A stretch of DNA of 33,322 nt from an uncultured Methanobrevibacter sp. (lineage in GTDB: Archaea; Methanobacteriota; Methanobacteria; Methanobacteriales; Methanobacteriaceae): the NCBI GenBank assembly GCA_902783085.1, contig CACZPT010000026.1, forward strand, positions 1-33,322, in the 5' to 3' direction. Below are positions 16,708 through 25,422 of this stretch, one piece after another (position 1 is the stretch's first letter; each line of letters starts with the position of its first letter). The notes under the pieces are model-generated. The model was not told the DNA's origin and searched no databases. It saw only the letters and a program-made list of their open reading frames with translations. A program made the translations under genes and the position numbers.

Positions 16708-17808
16708 ATGTCCTATAAAGTTAGTGTTATAATTCCAACATACAATAGTGTTGAATTTCTAGACTCCACAATTTCATCAATTAAAAATCAAAGCTTTAAT
16801 TTTGATGATATTGAAGTAATAATAATTGATGATTATTCAACAGACGATACATTAAATCTAATTAGTAAATACTGTAGTGAATATGACAATATTAAAACTT
16901 ACGAGTCCGGTAAAAAAACTGGGACTCCAGGAAGAGCGCGTAATATTGGAATTGAAAAAAGCAATGCTGACTATATTATGTTTATTGACCATGACGATAA
17001 TTATATGCCCGATACTGTAGAAAAGCTATACAGTGAAATCACATCTAAAAATAGTGATATAGCTATTGGAAAATTCCAAAGCTTCGGTGAAAATAGAATT
17101 GAATCTGAAGGCTGGATAAATGAAAATGTTGTTTTAAATTCAATTGATGAAAACTTAATGTTTTTTTCTATGAATAACATTTGGAGAATGATATTTCCTA
17201 AAGAATTTCTCATGAAGCATAATATTACTTTTCCTGAAGGTGTTTTTGCAGAAGACTTAACATTCATGATTGATGCATTTGTTAATGCTTCAAAAATAGC
17301 TTTTATTAACGAAATCGTTTATAATTTCCGTTTAAGAACTGGTGATAATTCCTCAACTAGCTTATCTAAAGGCATGCATTATTTAAATGGATTGATAGAT
17401 GGTTATTATTATACCGTTGAAGTTTTAAATAAAAATAATGCTTGTAAATACTATGACACTATTTTTAACCAGCACTTATCTGTTTGGCTGAGTGATGTTG
17501 CTTTAAGTGAAAGCATTAGTGATGATGATAAAAAAGAGCTAATTATTAAATCACAGCCATTATTTAAAAAATTAAGCAATATTAAACCATATCCGGAAAA
17601 TAATGCCATTAAAAGTATAATTTTACAAATTGTAGATGATAATTTAGATGAAGCCCTTAATCAAATGGCTGATTATCAGTTATTTAGAAGTCGAATTCAT
17701 GAACTAGAAGTAGAATTATCGCAAAAAAAATCACAAGTCACTCATCTTCAAACGACAAAAGGTTGGTTAAGCTATAAACTTAAAAATATAAAAGATAGAT
17801 TATTTTAA
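16708..17808 (+). CDS. Inverted GT2 glycosyltransferase with C-terminal coiled coil
   Basis: A 366-aa GT-A enzyme, the only glycosyltransferase here on the plus strand. Motifs are VIIPTYNSVEFL, IIDDYSTDDT (39-48), GTPGRARNIG (72-81), FIDHDDNYMPD (92-102) and PEGVFAEDLTFMID. It belongs to the same subgroup as the tandem pair at 8134-10231, sharing the P-G-x-x-R-N-I-G loop and the AED motif. The tail (about 330-366) is a heptad-rich helix followed by TTKGWLSYKLKNIKDRLF, related to the basic SWKLTxxLR tail of the 13387 protein. The last 9 bp overlap convergently with the end of the 17800 gene, so transcription of one yields antisense RNA to the other's 3' end. There is no ribosome site before the ATG. 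Confidence 0.86.
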   Translation: MSYKVSVIIPTYNSVEFLDSTISSIKNQSFNFDDIEVIIIDDYSTDDTLNLISKYCSEYDNIKTYESGKKTGTPGRARNIGIEKSNADYIMFIDHDDNYMPDTVEKLYSEITSKNSDIAIGKFQSFGENRIESEGWINENVVLNSIDENLMFFSMNNIWRMIFPKEFLMKHNITFPEGVFAEDLTFMIDAFVNASKIAFINEIVYNFRLRTGDNSSTSLSKGMHYLNGLIDGYYYTVEVLNKNNACKYYDTIFNQHLSVWLSDVALSESISDDDKKELIIKSQPLFKKLSNIKPYPENNAIKSIILQIVDDNLDEALNQMADYQLFRSRIHELEVELSQKKSQVTHLQTTKGWLSYKLKNIKDRLF

Positions 17809-20364
17809 TTTTTTAAAGATTTCATCCCATTGATTTAAACGTGACTTTAAATTATAATTTTTTAAAATATCATCACGTGCATTATTAACCATACCATTCC
17901 TTAAAATTGGATCTTCGATAAGTAATGATACATTGTCTATCCATTCCTCTTCATTGCTAGCCAAATATCCATTAACGCCATCCTTAATAACTTCATTATA
18001 AACATTCATATTGCTTGCAACTACTGGAATTCCTAAGGCTGCAAATTCTATATATTTAAGCTCACTTTTGCATTTATTAAATTCTGTGTTGACTAATGGA
18101 ACAATACCAATATCCCAATCGGAATTTTTATCTAACCAATCATAAAATGTATTAAGAGACATTGGATAATACGGGATTTTTCTAACATCATACCAATCAA
18201 CACTCTCATCGATTGATGCACCAGCTATTTCAAATTTAACTGTAATTCCTTTTTTTTCAAAAATTTCTTTTAATTGTAAAATTACATTATGAATAAATTC
18301 AATATCGTTTTCATGAGTAAGAGTTCCAAAATAACCAATTTTTATAAAGTCATTTCCTCTAAATTTAAATGGCCTTATTGGAAGAGCACTACTAATATGG
18401 TAGTTTTTAATAATGTTCACATTAGAAATATTGATTTTATTAAATCTGTTTTTAAGTTCATGTGTGCTTACTACAATTTCATCAACATTATTTACAAGCT
18501 TTATGATATTGTCAAAATTGCCTAAAATATAATTATAAGATGGATTTGCAGGATTTATATCTAAAAAGTCATCATCACTTTCATAAATAACCTTAATATT
18601 ATGTTTTTTAGCTTTCTTTAAAATTAGAGTTGAATAAGGATTTACTCTTTGAATAACTATCACATCAAAGATTTTAGCATTAATCATATTATCAATATCT
18701 AAAAGCGGCATTATTTCCTGACCATAAATAAAGAAATGATAATCTCCAGTTTTTGCCAGATTAGAAAATGGAGTATGTATCCTTATAAATGGACATGCAT
18801 TCATATTATCATAATTATCTTCTAGAAATACACCAACCTTAATTGAATTTGTTTTAAACTCTTCACCAAGTGCAATATAATCAATTAAGATTTTAGCGTC
18901 AGTAATATAATTATTTTTAGCAAACTCACCCTTAATTCTTTTTTTAGCAAATTCATGAAGCTGAATGTGTAAATTTTCATCTAAATTTTTAGTGAAATTA
19001 GGATATTTTCTGTTAAAACTTAACTTTTTAGAAAACCCTTCATTAATATAGTGAATTAATGGATCTTCTCCCCCAACATCATTATTTTCAATATAATAAT
19101 ACAAATCAAAAATAGGGTCGATATATTTGATTTTTTCATCAATTGAATCTGTTTTTGATCCCTTTTCAATAAAATGAAGAATTCCATCAATGCAAGGATG
19201 TATTTGCTGGTATTTATCTTCATTAAATATTCCTAAGTTTTTAATTGCATTATATTGATTTAATTCTTTTGAAAAGTCCGTACCAGAACCTTTAATTGAA
19301 TTTAAAATTTTATTATGTTTAACTTTACGTGCAAAACTGCCTGCAACCCTTAAAGGTTTAGTTAATTTCAATGAATTTGAATTAATAAATTCATTATATT
19401 CATTTTGAAGAAACCCGATTCTTCCAGCAGTATCTATTCTATAACCAGCCATTCCTTTAACATCATTGACAAGTAAGTATAATTCTTCACGAGATAATTC
19501 GATAGTATCTCCAAGTTCCATATTTTCGACTTCGACACCTATTTTAGCTCTAAGGTTATCTGAAGTTATTGGAGTTGTAAGTACTACTTTGTGATGATAA
19601 TTTCCGCCTTCTTTTGCCCAATATTGATTATCCCAATAATAAATTTGACTAACTGATGGATGAAAATCATTTTTCCATGAAACATATGCGAAACTTAGTT
19701 GATCCTGATTTGTATACTTAATATTTTCATCCCACCAGTCTTCCATTAACTTAATGACTCTAGGACTGTTATGTTTTCTAAAAAGAGCTCCCATTACCCC
19801 TAATCCATAATGAGATGGAAAACCTTGGCTTTCATAGTAATTAACTTGTTCTTCCATTACTGCTCTTGGATATCTTGGAATAATTTTAGATGCATCAAAT
19901 TCATCATAAACACAATCTCTTTCTGTGTGAACAACAACCAGCATTTCTGATGATGCTTTAATGTTTTCATAAATATATTCACGAATACTTCCTTTAATTT
20001 TAAATGTTCCATCAAGCCAAAAACTGTATTTATAATCTTTTAAGTATTTATGGGGAAGTAATTTATATTGTTTAGCTTTCCTATTATTATCCAGAATAGA
20101 ATCTTCCATTGGGATGATTTTCCATAAATCTGATTTTAAATCAGGGTTATCAGTAAAGCAGATATAGTCGCAATTTTCATCAATTACATCAGGTTCTTTA
20201 AGTGTATCATAATCTCCAGTGAATGCTGTATAAATTACTAATTTATTGTTTTTAATATCCTCAATAGTTTCTGTTGCATCTTTTGTTGAGTGATTAAATA
20301 ACGGTCTGTTAATATGTTCTTTTGAAACTTCCTGATATTTTTCATAAATTTCATCATAACCCAT
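17800..20364 (-). CDS. Bifunctional fusion: DUF616 transferase + HY modules + GT4
   Basis: 854 aa from the ATG at 20364, chosen because TTTGTGAT sits just before it. A TTG at 20388 would overlap the upstream gene by 20 bp. Residues ~41-260 are a DUF616 domain (VIYTAFTGDYDTLKEP, FWLDGTFK, VVHTERDC, ALFRKHN, YTNQDQLSFAY), closely related to the 13387 protein. A linker with NSNSLKLTKPLRVAG matches that protein's C-terminal tail, so the junction preserves the ancestral end. Residues ~378-445 are two HY modules, and ~507-854 is a GT-B/GT4 domain (ACPFIRIH, VIYESDDDFLD, IGYFGTLTHEND, CKSELKYIEFAALGIPVVAS) related to the 15126 protein. Two sequential transfers by one polypeptide are inferred. The 3' end overlaps the 16708 gene. 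Confidence 0.88.
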   Translation of the reverse strand: MGYDEIYEKYQEVSKEHINRPLFNHSTKDATETIEDIKNNKLVIYTAFTGDYDTLKEPDVIDENCDYICFTDNPDLKSDLWKIIPMEDSILDNNRKAKQYKLLPHKYLKDYKYSFWLDGTFKIKGSIREYIYENIKASSEMLVVVHTERDCVYDEFDASKIIPRYPRAVMEEQVNYYESQGFPSHYGLGVMGALFRKHNSPRVIKLMEDWWDENIKYTNQDQLSFAYVSWKNDFHPSVSQIYYWDNQYWAKEGGNYHHKVVLTTPITSDNLRAKIGVEVENMELGDTIELSREELYLLVNDVKGMAGYRIDTAGRIGFLQNEYNEFINSNSLKLTKPLRVAGSFARKVKHNKILNSIKGSGTDFSKELNQYNAIKNLGIFNEDKYQQIHPCIDGILHFIEKGSKTDSIDEKIKYIDPIFDLYYYIENNDVGGEDPLIHYINEGFSKKLSFNRKYPNFTKNLDENLHIQLHEFAKKRIKGEFAKNNYITDAKILIDYIALGEEFKTNSIKVGVFLEDNYDNMNACPFIRIHTPFSNLAKTGDYHFFIYGQEIMPLLDIDNMINAKIFDVIVIQRVNPYSTLILKKAKKHNIKVIYESDDDFLDINPANPSYNYILGNFDNIIKLVNNVDEIVVSTHELKNRFNKINISNVNIIKNYHISSALPIRPFKFRGNDFIKIGYFGTLTHENDIEFIHNVILQLKEIFEKKGITVKFEIAGASIDESVDWYDVRKIPYYPMSLNTFYDWLDKNSDWDIGIVPLVNTEFNKCKSELKYIEFAALGIPVVASNMNVYNEVIKDGVNGYLASNEEEWIDNVSLLIEDPILRNGMVNNARDDILKNYNLKSRLNQWDEIFKKLK

Positions 20365-20368
20365 ACTA

Positions 20369-21898
20369 TCACAAATACTTATCTTCAATTTGATTTAATA
20401 GCTTTTCTGCATCGATATCCTCTAAATTAAAATCATGTCTCTCATCACTATCTTGAGAAATTAAAACTTTAATTAAATTCAGTCTTGAAATTACTTTTTC
20501 AATATTATAATCTTTATCAGTTGATATTAATATATCACAATCTTCTCCAATATCTAAATTATTAAAATCTGTGATTATTTTAACATTATAATCCATTTCA
20601 TTAAAATCTTTAGCTAGTTTTAGAATTTCCAGTGGGTTTTTTGAAACTATTGTGATATCTAGCTTTTTATCTGTAAAAAATTTATTATTGTTAATCTTGT
20701 CATTAAGTAACTCTTTTAATAGAAAATCTCCCCATTTATCTAAAAAATACATTATATTTTCATAATTAAGTTGATTTTTCTTATCTTCATCTTCAACACG
20801 TGTAGCCGATTCATGATGGAATAATAATGCATGCGGATTGTAGATTGATTTATAATTTGAAGTGTATAATTTAAGTGCAAAATCAATATCTTCATATCCA
20901 TAGAAATAATTCTCATCAAGACCTCCGAATTCAAAATAAACATCTTTTTTAACAATTAAACAGGCCGCAGTATTTGAAATTACCTCCCGTTTTGTGTTGA
21001 TGTCTTCTGAAAAAATTAATGTGGAATACATATATTCATGATAAGGACCATATATATATGGTTTTCTCTCTTCTCTGAATTTTACGCCCGCATGCTGGAT
21101 AGAATAGGATTTTGCCTGATTTTTAATATCTTCATAGTATGGAAATAATAGTTTAGCTCCAACAGCAGCTATTTCATCATCTTCCAATATCGTTCCAACC
21201 AACTCATTTAACCAGCCATAAGTTGGTTCAATATCATTGTTTAATAAAAGCAAATACTTACCCTTAGCTATTTTTGCAGCATCATTATTTCCTTTTGAAA
21301 AACTAACATTAATATCGTTTTCAATTATTGTAATTGGTAAATCAAGTGATTTTAAATAATTTACAGATCCATCATTCGATGCATTGTCCACCACTATTAT
21401 TTCATAGTTTGAATAATTTGTTTTATCATTAAAGTCTTTAAATAACCTTTTTAAATGTTTTATTCCATTTCTATTTAAAATAATAATTGAAACTAAGGGT
21501 TCTTCTTCAAACTCATAATTATTTAAAAACAATTTGTTTGTATCAAGGATTTTTTCACGCCTTAAAGTAAAAGGATTAATGTCCATTGTAAATCCTGTGT
21601 TATTGCTGTCAATGTAGTGAATTAATGGATTTAAATTATTCTTTTCAACTTCAGGATATTCTTGTAAATATCTTTTAAGGTTAAATGAAGGTGAAGGAAA
21701 TTTATTTTCCTTATATCCATAAAATAAATAATGAACTAAAGGATCCATTCCAGATTTTTTAATATGAGGATAAGTTTTTAGATAATATCCTTTATCAAAT
21801 AAACCAGATTCCATTATCTTATCATAGCTTTCTTGATAAAGTTTTGCTTTTTTAACATTGAACTTTGATTTTATTAAAAAATCTTTAAAATTAACCAT
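20369..21898 (-). CDS. GT2 glycosyltransferase with HY modules and Rossmann-like tail
   Basis: 509 aa from the ATG at 21898, which lies 10 bp after the upstream stop and matches the N-terminal pattern of its paralogue. The longer frame to 21943 would overlap the upstream gene by 35 bp. Architecture is as in the 11797 protein: HY modules (~32-97: GLFDKGYYLKTYPHIKKSG, then DPLVHYLFYGYKENKFP; a second copy follows), GT-A domain (~134-400: SIIILNRNG, VVDNASNDGSV, LLNNDIEP, NTAACLIVKKDVYFEFGGLDENYFYGYEDIDFALK) and a short Rossmann-like tail (~405-509) ending in acidic residues. The block 129-237 is about 92% identical to residues 129-236 of that paralogue, while modules and tail are far less alike. 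It is translated just before the 17800 fusion. Confidence 0.86.
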   Translation of the reverse strand: MVNFKDFLIKSKFNVKKAKLYQESYDKIMESGLFDKGYYLKTYPHIKKSGMDPLVHYLFYGYKENKFPSPSFNLKRYLQEYPEVEKNNLNPLIHYIDSNNTGFTMDINPFTLRREKILDTNKLFLNNYEFEEEPLVSIIILNRNGIKHLKRLFKDFNDKTNYSNYEIIVVDNASNDGSVNYLKSLDLPITIIENDINVSFSKGNNDAAKIAKGKYLLLLNNDIEPTYGWLNELVGTILEDDEIAAVGAKLLFPYYEDIKNQAKSYSIQHAGVKFREERKPYIYGPYHEYMYSTLIFSEDINTKREVISNTAACLIVKKDVYFEFGGLDENYFYGYEDIDFALKLYTSNYKSIYNPHALLFHHESATRVEDEDKKNQLNYENIMYFLDKWGDFLLKELLNDKINNNKFFTDKKLDITIVSKNPLEILKLAKDFNEMDYNVKIITDFNNLDIGEDCDILISTDKDYNIEKVISRLNLIKVLISQDSDERHDFNLEDIDAEKLLNQIEDKYL

Positions 21899-21908
21899 AA
21901 TAACACAA

Positions 21909-23300
21909 CTATAAAAATTTAAATCTTTTCTTTTTTGGCTCAATTATATTATTTTCATTGATAAATAACTTAGCTATATCTTCTTTAGTTAATATTTTTA
22001 AATCAAAATCTATTATTAATTTATCTTCAATGACTGTTTTCAAGATGAAATTAGGATCTAATGTCTTGAAAGTATAAAATCCATCAATTTGCATACTGGA
22101 ATTACTTTCCAATACTTCCAAGTTATTAATTTTGCATGAAATAAACTCTCCTTCAAGAGGATCAAAACGTATGCTGGAAACACCATCAAATTTAGACAAA
22201 TCAAATGTTAAAACATTATTTAATTTAGGCCTATAATTAATAGCTATTTTATTTTGTTCACTAAAACCATCACCTAAATCAAGATATATTGCAGCTTGTG
22301 AATTTATTTTAGCTAGTCTATTGTAATATTTATATTTGGCTAAAAATAAATCTGCATCATAATTATTTAAATTCAGACATTCATCCGGATAAAATGTTGG
22401 ATAATCTGGGAAAAGCTTATTAAAATAATCTAAATCCTTTTTTGTGATTTCACCAACAGAATCTTTAAGTTTATTAACTATCATGAGTTCATCATCTGCA
22501 TTCCAATAATAGTAATAAAGCCAGAAAATAATATCATTTAAGAATTTAATCGTTAATAACTTAATTTGTGGGAAGTATTTGGAGTCTTTAAATTCGAATA
22601 ACTCTTTAATTGATTGTGAAAGTCCAAAAACATTATCTATACTAATATTTTCTGTTATTGATGAAGCATTTTTTCTATAATAGTAAGTAGCATCCTTGCT
22701 TAAAAAAATCTTATTTGCATTTAATAAAACGTTTGCAGTAACTACATTATCTTCATACAGCCCTTTTTTATAGTTTAAATATTTAAATAAGCTTTTATGG
22801 TATATTTTATTCCATGCTGAAGTCAAGAAAAATATTTCCGGAAACTCAGATAAATCATCAACAATTTTATTTTCATTAGCAGATTGATTATGAATGCTTA
22901 AAGGTTCAATATGGCCATCATCAGTATGAACTTCCCAATTATATATTAATAAATCACAGCCAGATTCTTTAAGCTTATCAATTGAATCTTTATAAGCATT
23001 AGATGATATAAAATCATCACTATCAAGAAAAGTTACATAATCTGAAGTTGCCTCTAAAAGTCCAATATTCCTACTTAAACCTAAACCCCGATTTTTCTCA
23101 TTATTAATTACTTTAAATGATGGATATTTATCAACATAAGTTTTTACAATCTCCATACTATTATCTGGCGTTTTATCATTAACTATTATTACTTCAATAT
23201 TGTCAATTCCAATACTTTGATTTACAACTGAATCCAGGCATTGGCCAATGTATTTTTCAACATTATAAACAGGAATAATAACACTTAATTCATAACTCAT
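21909..23300 (-). CDS. GT2 glycosyltransferase with C-terminal beta domain
   Basis: A 463-aa protein. Residues 1-~330 are a GT-A enzyme (LSVIIPVYNVEKYIGQCLDS, IIVNDKTPDNS with K-T-P in place of the usual G-S-x, RGLGLSRNIG, LDSDDFI, YEDNVVTANVLL). Residues ~335-463 form a separate beta-rich domain with IYLDLGDGFSEQNKI, SSIRFDPLEGEFISCKI and DFDLKIL. That pattern is seen at the ends of several bacterial surface-glycan glycosyltransferases and may be a glycan-binding or assembly domain. The tail is a short basic KKKRFKFL. The start ATG overlaps the upstream stop as ATGA and follows GTGAG. Donor and acceptor unknown. Confidence 0.86.
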   Translation of the reverse strand: MSYELSVIIPVYNVEKYIGQCLDSVVNQSIGIDNIEVIIVNDKTPDNSMEIVKTYVDKYPSFKVINNEKNRGLGLSRNIGLLEATSDYVTFLDSDDFISSNAYKDSIDKLKESGCDLLIYNWEVHTDDGHIEPLSIHNQSANENKIVDDLSEFPEIFFLTSAWNKIYHKSLFKYLNYKKGLYEDNVVTANVLLNANKIFLSKDATYYYRKNASSITENISIDNVFGLSQSIKELFEFKDSKYFPQIKLLTIKFLNDIIFWLYYYYWNADDELMIVNKLKDSVGEITKKDLDYFNKLFPDYPTFYPDECLNLNNYDADLFLAKYKYYNRLAKINSQAAIYLDLGDGFSEQNKIAINYRPKLNNVLTFDLSKFDGVSSIRFDPLEGEFISCKINNLEVLESNSSMQIDGFYTFKTLDPNFILKTVIEDKLIIDFDLKILTKEDIAKLFINENNIIEPKKKRFKFL

Positions 23301-24397
23301 AATCTCACTAATTTTTTAAATTTTGATTTTTTGGAATTTAACTCTTCTTTAAGTTGATTATTTTCTATTTGAAGTTGATTTGATAAGGTTTCGTAATGTT
23401 TAGCTAGAATCTTATATTGAAATTTCTCAAAGTTTAAATCAAAGATTTCTGTATTTTTTGAAATTGATATTGATTTATAAAAAGCTTCATCTTCATAATG
23501 CCAACCTTCAAAGCTTTTAACATCACCTAAATTAAAACAAACATAATTCCTTTTAATTAAATTAAAGTAGCTTTCTTTAAATTCCGTTTTAATTCGCAAA
23601 TAAACATATTTTAAATTAACAATTATAAACATTAAAAAGTCATCTTTAAGATTATCGTAGATATTTTTTGAAATTAAATTATCCTGAACATGATTTAAAA
23701 CTTTTAGGATATGATATGATTTTTCATCCCCTGTTGTTGAAATAGAATCTTCACGAATCCTATAGTTATAAATGATTTTTCTTAAAACAGAGCACTTTTC
23801 AGCATTGAAAAATACCGTGTAGAAGAAATATAAATCCTCATAAATAACACCTTCTGGAAATTCAATAGAATTATTTAAAAACTCTGTTTTGTATAATTTA
23901 TTAAATGGAGCATGAGATATTTTAAATAAAATGTCTAAAACATCCCCATAGTTAAACTCATCATCCAGATTTTCTGGAATCACATCCAGATTTGTAAATG
24001 GGCTTTGTGAAAAATTATCTAAATCCTCATTATAAAACCTAAATTTAAACATTGTAATATCAGATGAAGTTTTATCAACTTGTTTGGATAATTCTTCTAA
24101 AGCATTGACTTCAAGCCAGTCATCACTATCCACAAATAATGTATATTCGCCTGTAACTTCTTTAATACCAGTATTACGAGCACCACTCAATCCCCTATTT
24201 TCCTGAGTGATTACTTTAAATCTTGAATCTTTTTTTGCATAACTTTCTAAAATATCAAGAGATGAATCAGTAGAACCATCATTTACGCAAATTATCTCAA
24301 AATCATCAAATGTCTGATTAAGCAAACTATCTAAACATTTTTCAAGATAATTTTCCACATTATAAACAGGTAAAACTACTGAAATTTTAACACTCAA
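23297..24397 (-). CDS. GT2 glycosyltransferase with coiled-coil tail, TTG start
   Basis: A 366-aa GT-A enzyme: VVLPVYNVENYLEKCLDSLL, CVNDGSTDSS (37-46), NRGLSGARNTGI (67-78), FVDSDDWLE (88-96) and VIYEDLYFFYTV. It belongs to the large SpsA/EpsJ-like group of GT2, whose sugars vary. The start is a TTG at 24397. No ATG or GTG is in frame nearby, and GGTG lies at the proper distance right after the upstream rfbB stop. The C-terminus (~340-366) is a helix with heptads, ending in KFKKLVRL, which may dimerise or bind the membrane. It sits 9 bp behind rfbB, so it shares its transcript with the rhamnose genes. Confidence 0.86.
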   Translation of the reverse strand: MSVKISVVLPVYNVENYLEKCLDSLLNQTFDDFEIICVNDGSTDSSLDILESYAKKDSRFKVITQENRGLSGARNTGIKEVTGEYTLFVDSDDWLEVNALEELSKQVDKTSSDITMFKFRFYNEDLDNFSQSPFTNLDVIPENLDDEFNYGDVLDILFKISHAPFNKLYKTEFLNNSIEFPEGVIYEDLYFFYTVFFNAEKCSVLRKIIYNYRIREDSISTTGDEKSYHILKVLNHVQDNLISKNIYDNLKDDFLMFIIVNLKYVYLRIKTEFKESYFNLIKRNYVCFNLGDVKSFEGWHYEDEAFYKSISISKNTEIFDLNFEKFQYKILAKHYETLSNQLQIENNQLKEELNSKKSKFKKLVRL

Positions 24398-24406
24398 AAT
24401 AACACC

Positions 24407-25414
24407 TTATTTGTTATTATACATTTTATCATAGTATTTTTGATAATCCCCACTTTTAACTTGATCCATCCAATCCTGGTTATCCAAATACCATTGAATT
24501 GTTTCTTTAATACCTGTTTCGAAAGTATATTTTGGTTTCCATCCCAAATCATTTCTAATTTTATCAGCATCAATTGCATAACGCCTATCATGACCTAATC
24601 TGTCTTTTACAAATTCAATTAATGATTCATCTTTACCCAATGTCTCCAAAATTAATTTGACAATTTGGATGTTTTGTTTTTCATTGTGCCCACCAATATT
24701 ATAGACTTCACCTAAAACTCCTTCATGTAAAACCAAATCAATTGCACTGCAATGGTCATAAACATGCAACCAGTCACGAATGTTTTTACCATCACCATAA
24801 ATTGGCAATTTTTTATCTTCAAGAACATTGGAAATCATTAATGGTATTAATTTTTCTGGAAATTGATAAGGTCCATAATTATTAGAACAACGGGTGATAT
24901 TTATAGGCAAATCAAAAGTTTCAAAGTAAGCTCTTGTAATTAAATCCCCTCCTGCTTTTGAAGCAGAATATGGGCTATTTGGTTGTAACGGAGTAGTTTC
25001 TCTAAAATATCCGCTTTCTCCAAGAGTACCATAAACTTCATCAGTTGAAATTTGAATGTATTTTTCAACACCAAACTCTTTGGCTGCATTTAAAAGAACC
25101 TGTGTTCCTAAAACATTTGATTTGATAAAGATTTCAGGGTCAGTTATACTTCTGTCAACATGACTTTCAGCTGCAAAATTAATAACATAATCTACTTTTG
25201 AGACTAAATCATCGACAACATTTTTATCTCTAATATCTCCCTTAACAAAAGTATAATTTTCATTATTTTCTATATCTTTTAAGTTTTCAAGATTTCCACA
25301 GTATGTTAAAGCATCCAAGTTAATAATTTCGTAATCTGAATATTTATCCAACATGTATTTTACAAAATTGCTTCCAATAAAACCTGCCCCGCCTGTAATT
25401 AAAATTTTAGTCAT
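24407..25414 (-). CDS. rfbB: dTDP-glucose 4,6-dehydratase
   Basis: A 335-aa NAD-dependent short-chain dehydrogenase-type enzyme, second step of dTDP-L-rhamnose synthesis (dTDP-glucose to dTDP-4-keto-6-deoxyglucose). The NAD-binding GGAGFIG is at 8-14, the active-site triplet T124-D125-E126 lies in QISTDEVYG, and the catalytic Y149-x3-K153 in SPYSASKAG. AAESHVDRSI, RCSNNYGPYQFPEKLIPLMI and GDGKNIRDWLHVYDHC are family hallmarks. Length is normal. The start follows AGGTG. It lies 8 bp behind rfbC and just before a glycosyltransferase, so donor supply and use are co-transcribed. Confidence 0.97.
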   Translation of the reverse strand: MTKILITGGAGFIGSNFVKYMLDKYSDYEIINLDALTYCGNLENLKDIENNENYTFVKGDIRDKNVVDDLVSKVDYVINFAAESHVDRSITDPEIFIKSNVLGTQVLLNAAKEFGVEKYIQISTDEVYGTLGESGYFRETTPLQPNSPYSASKAGGDLITRAYFETFDLPINITRCSNNYGPYQFPEKLIPLMISNVLEDKKLPIYGDGKNIRDWLHVYDHCSAIDLVLHEGVLGEVYNIGGHNEKQNIQIVKLILETLGKDESLIEFVKDRLGHDRRYAIDADKIRNDLGWKPKYTFETGIKETIQWYLDNQDWMDQVKSGDYQKYYDKMYNNK

Positions 25415-25422
25415 CTTAACAC

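Noticed and set aside
21899..21943. Longer start for the 20369 glycosyltransferase
   Set aside because: It would overlap the upstream gene by 35 bp with no ribosome site. The ATG at 21898 matches the N-termini of related proteins.
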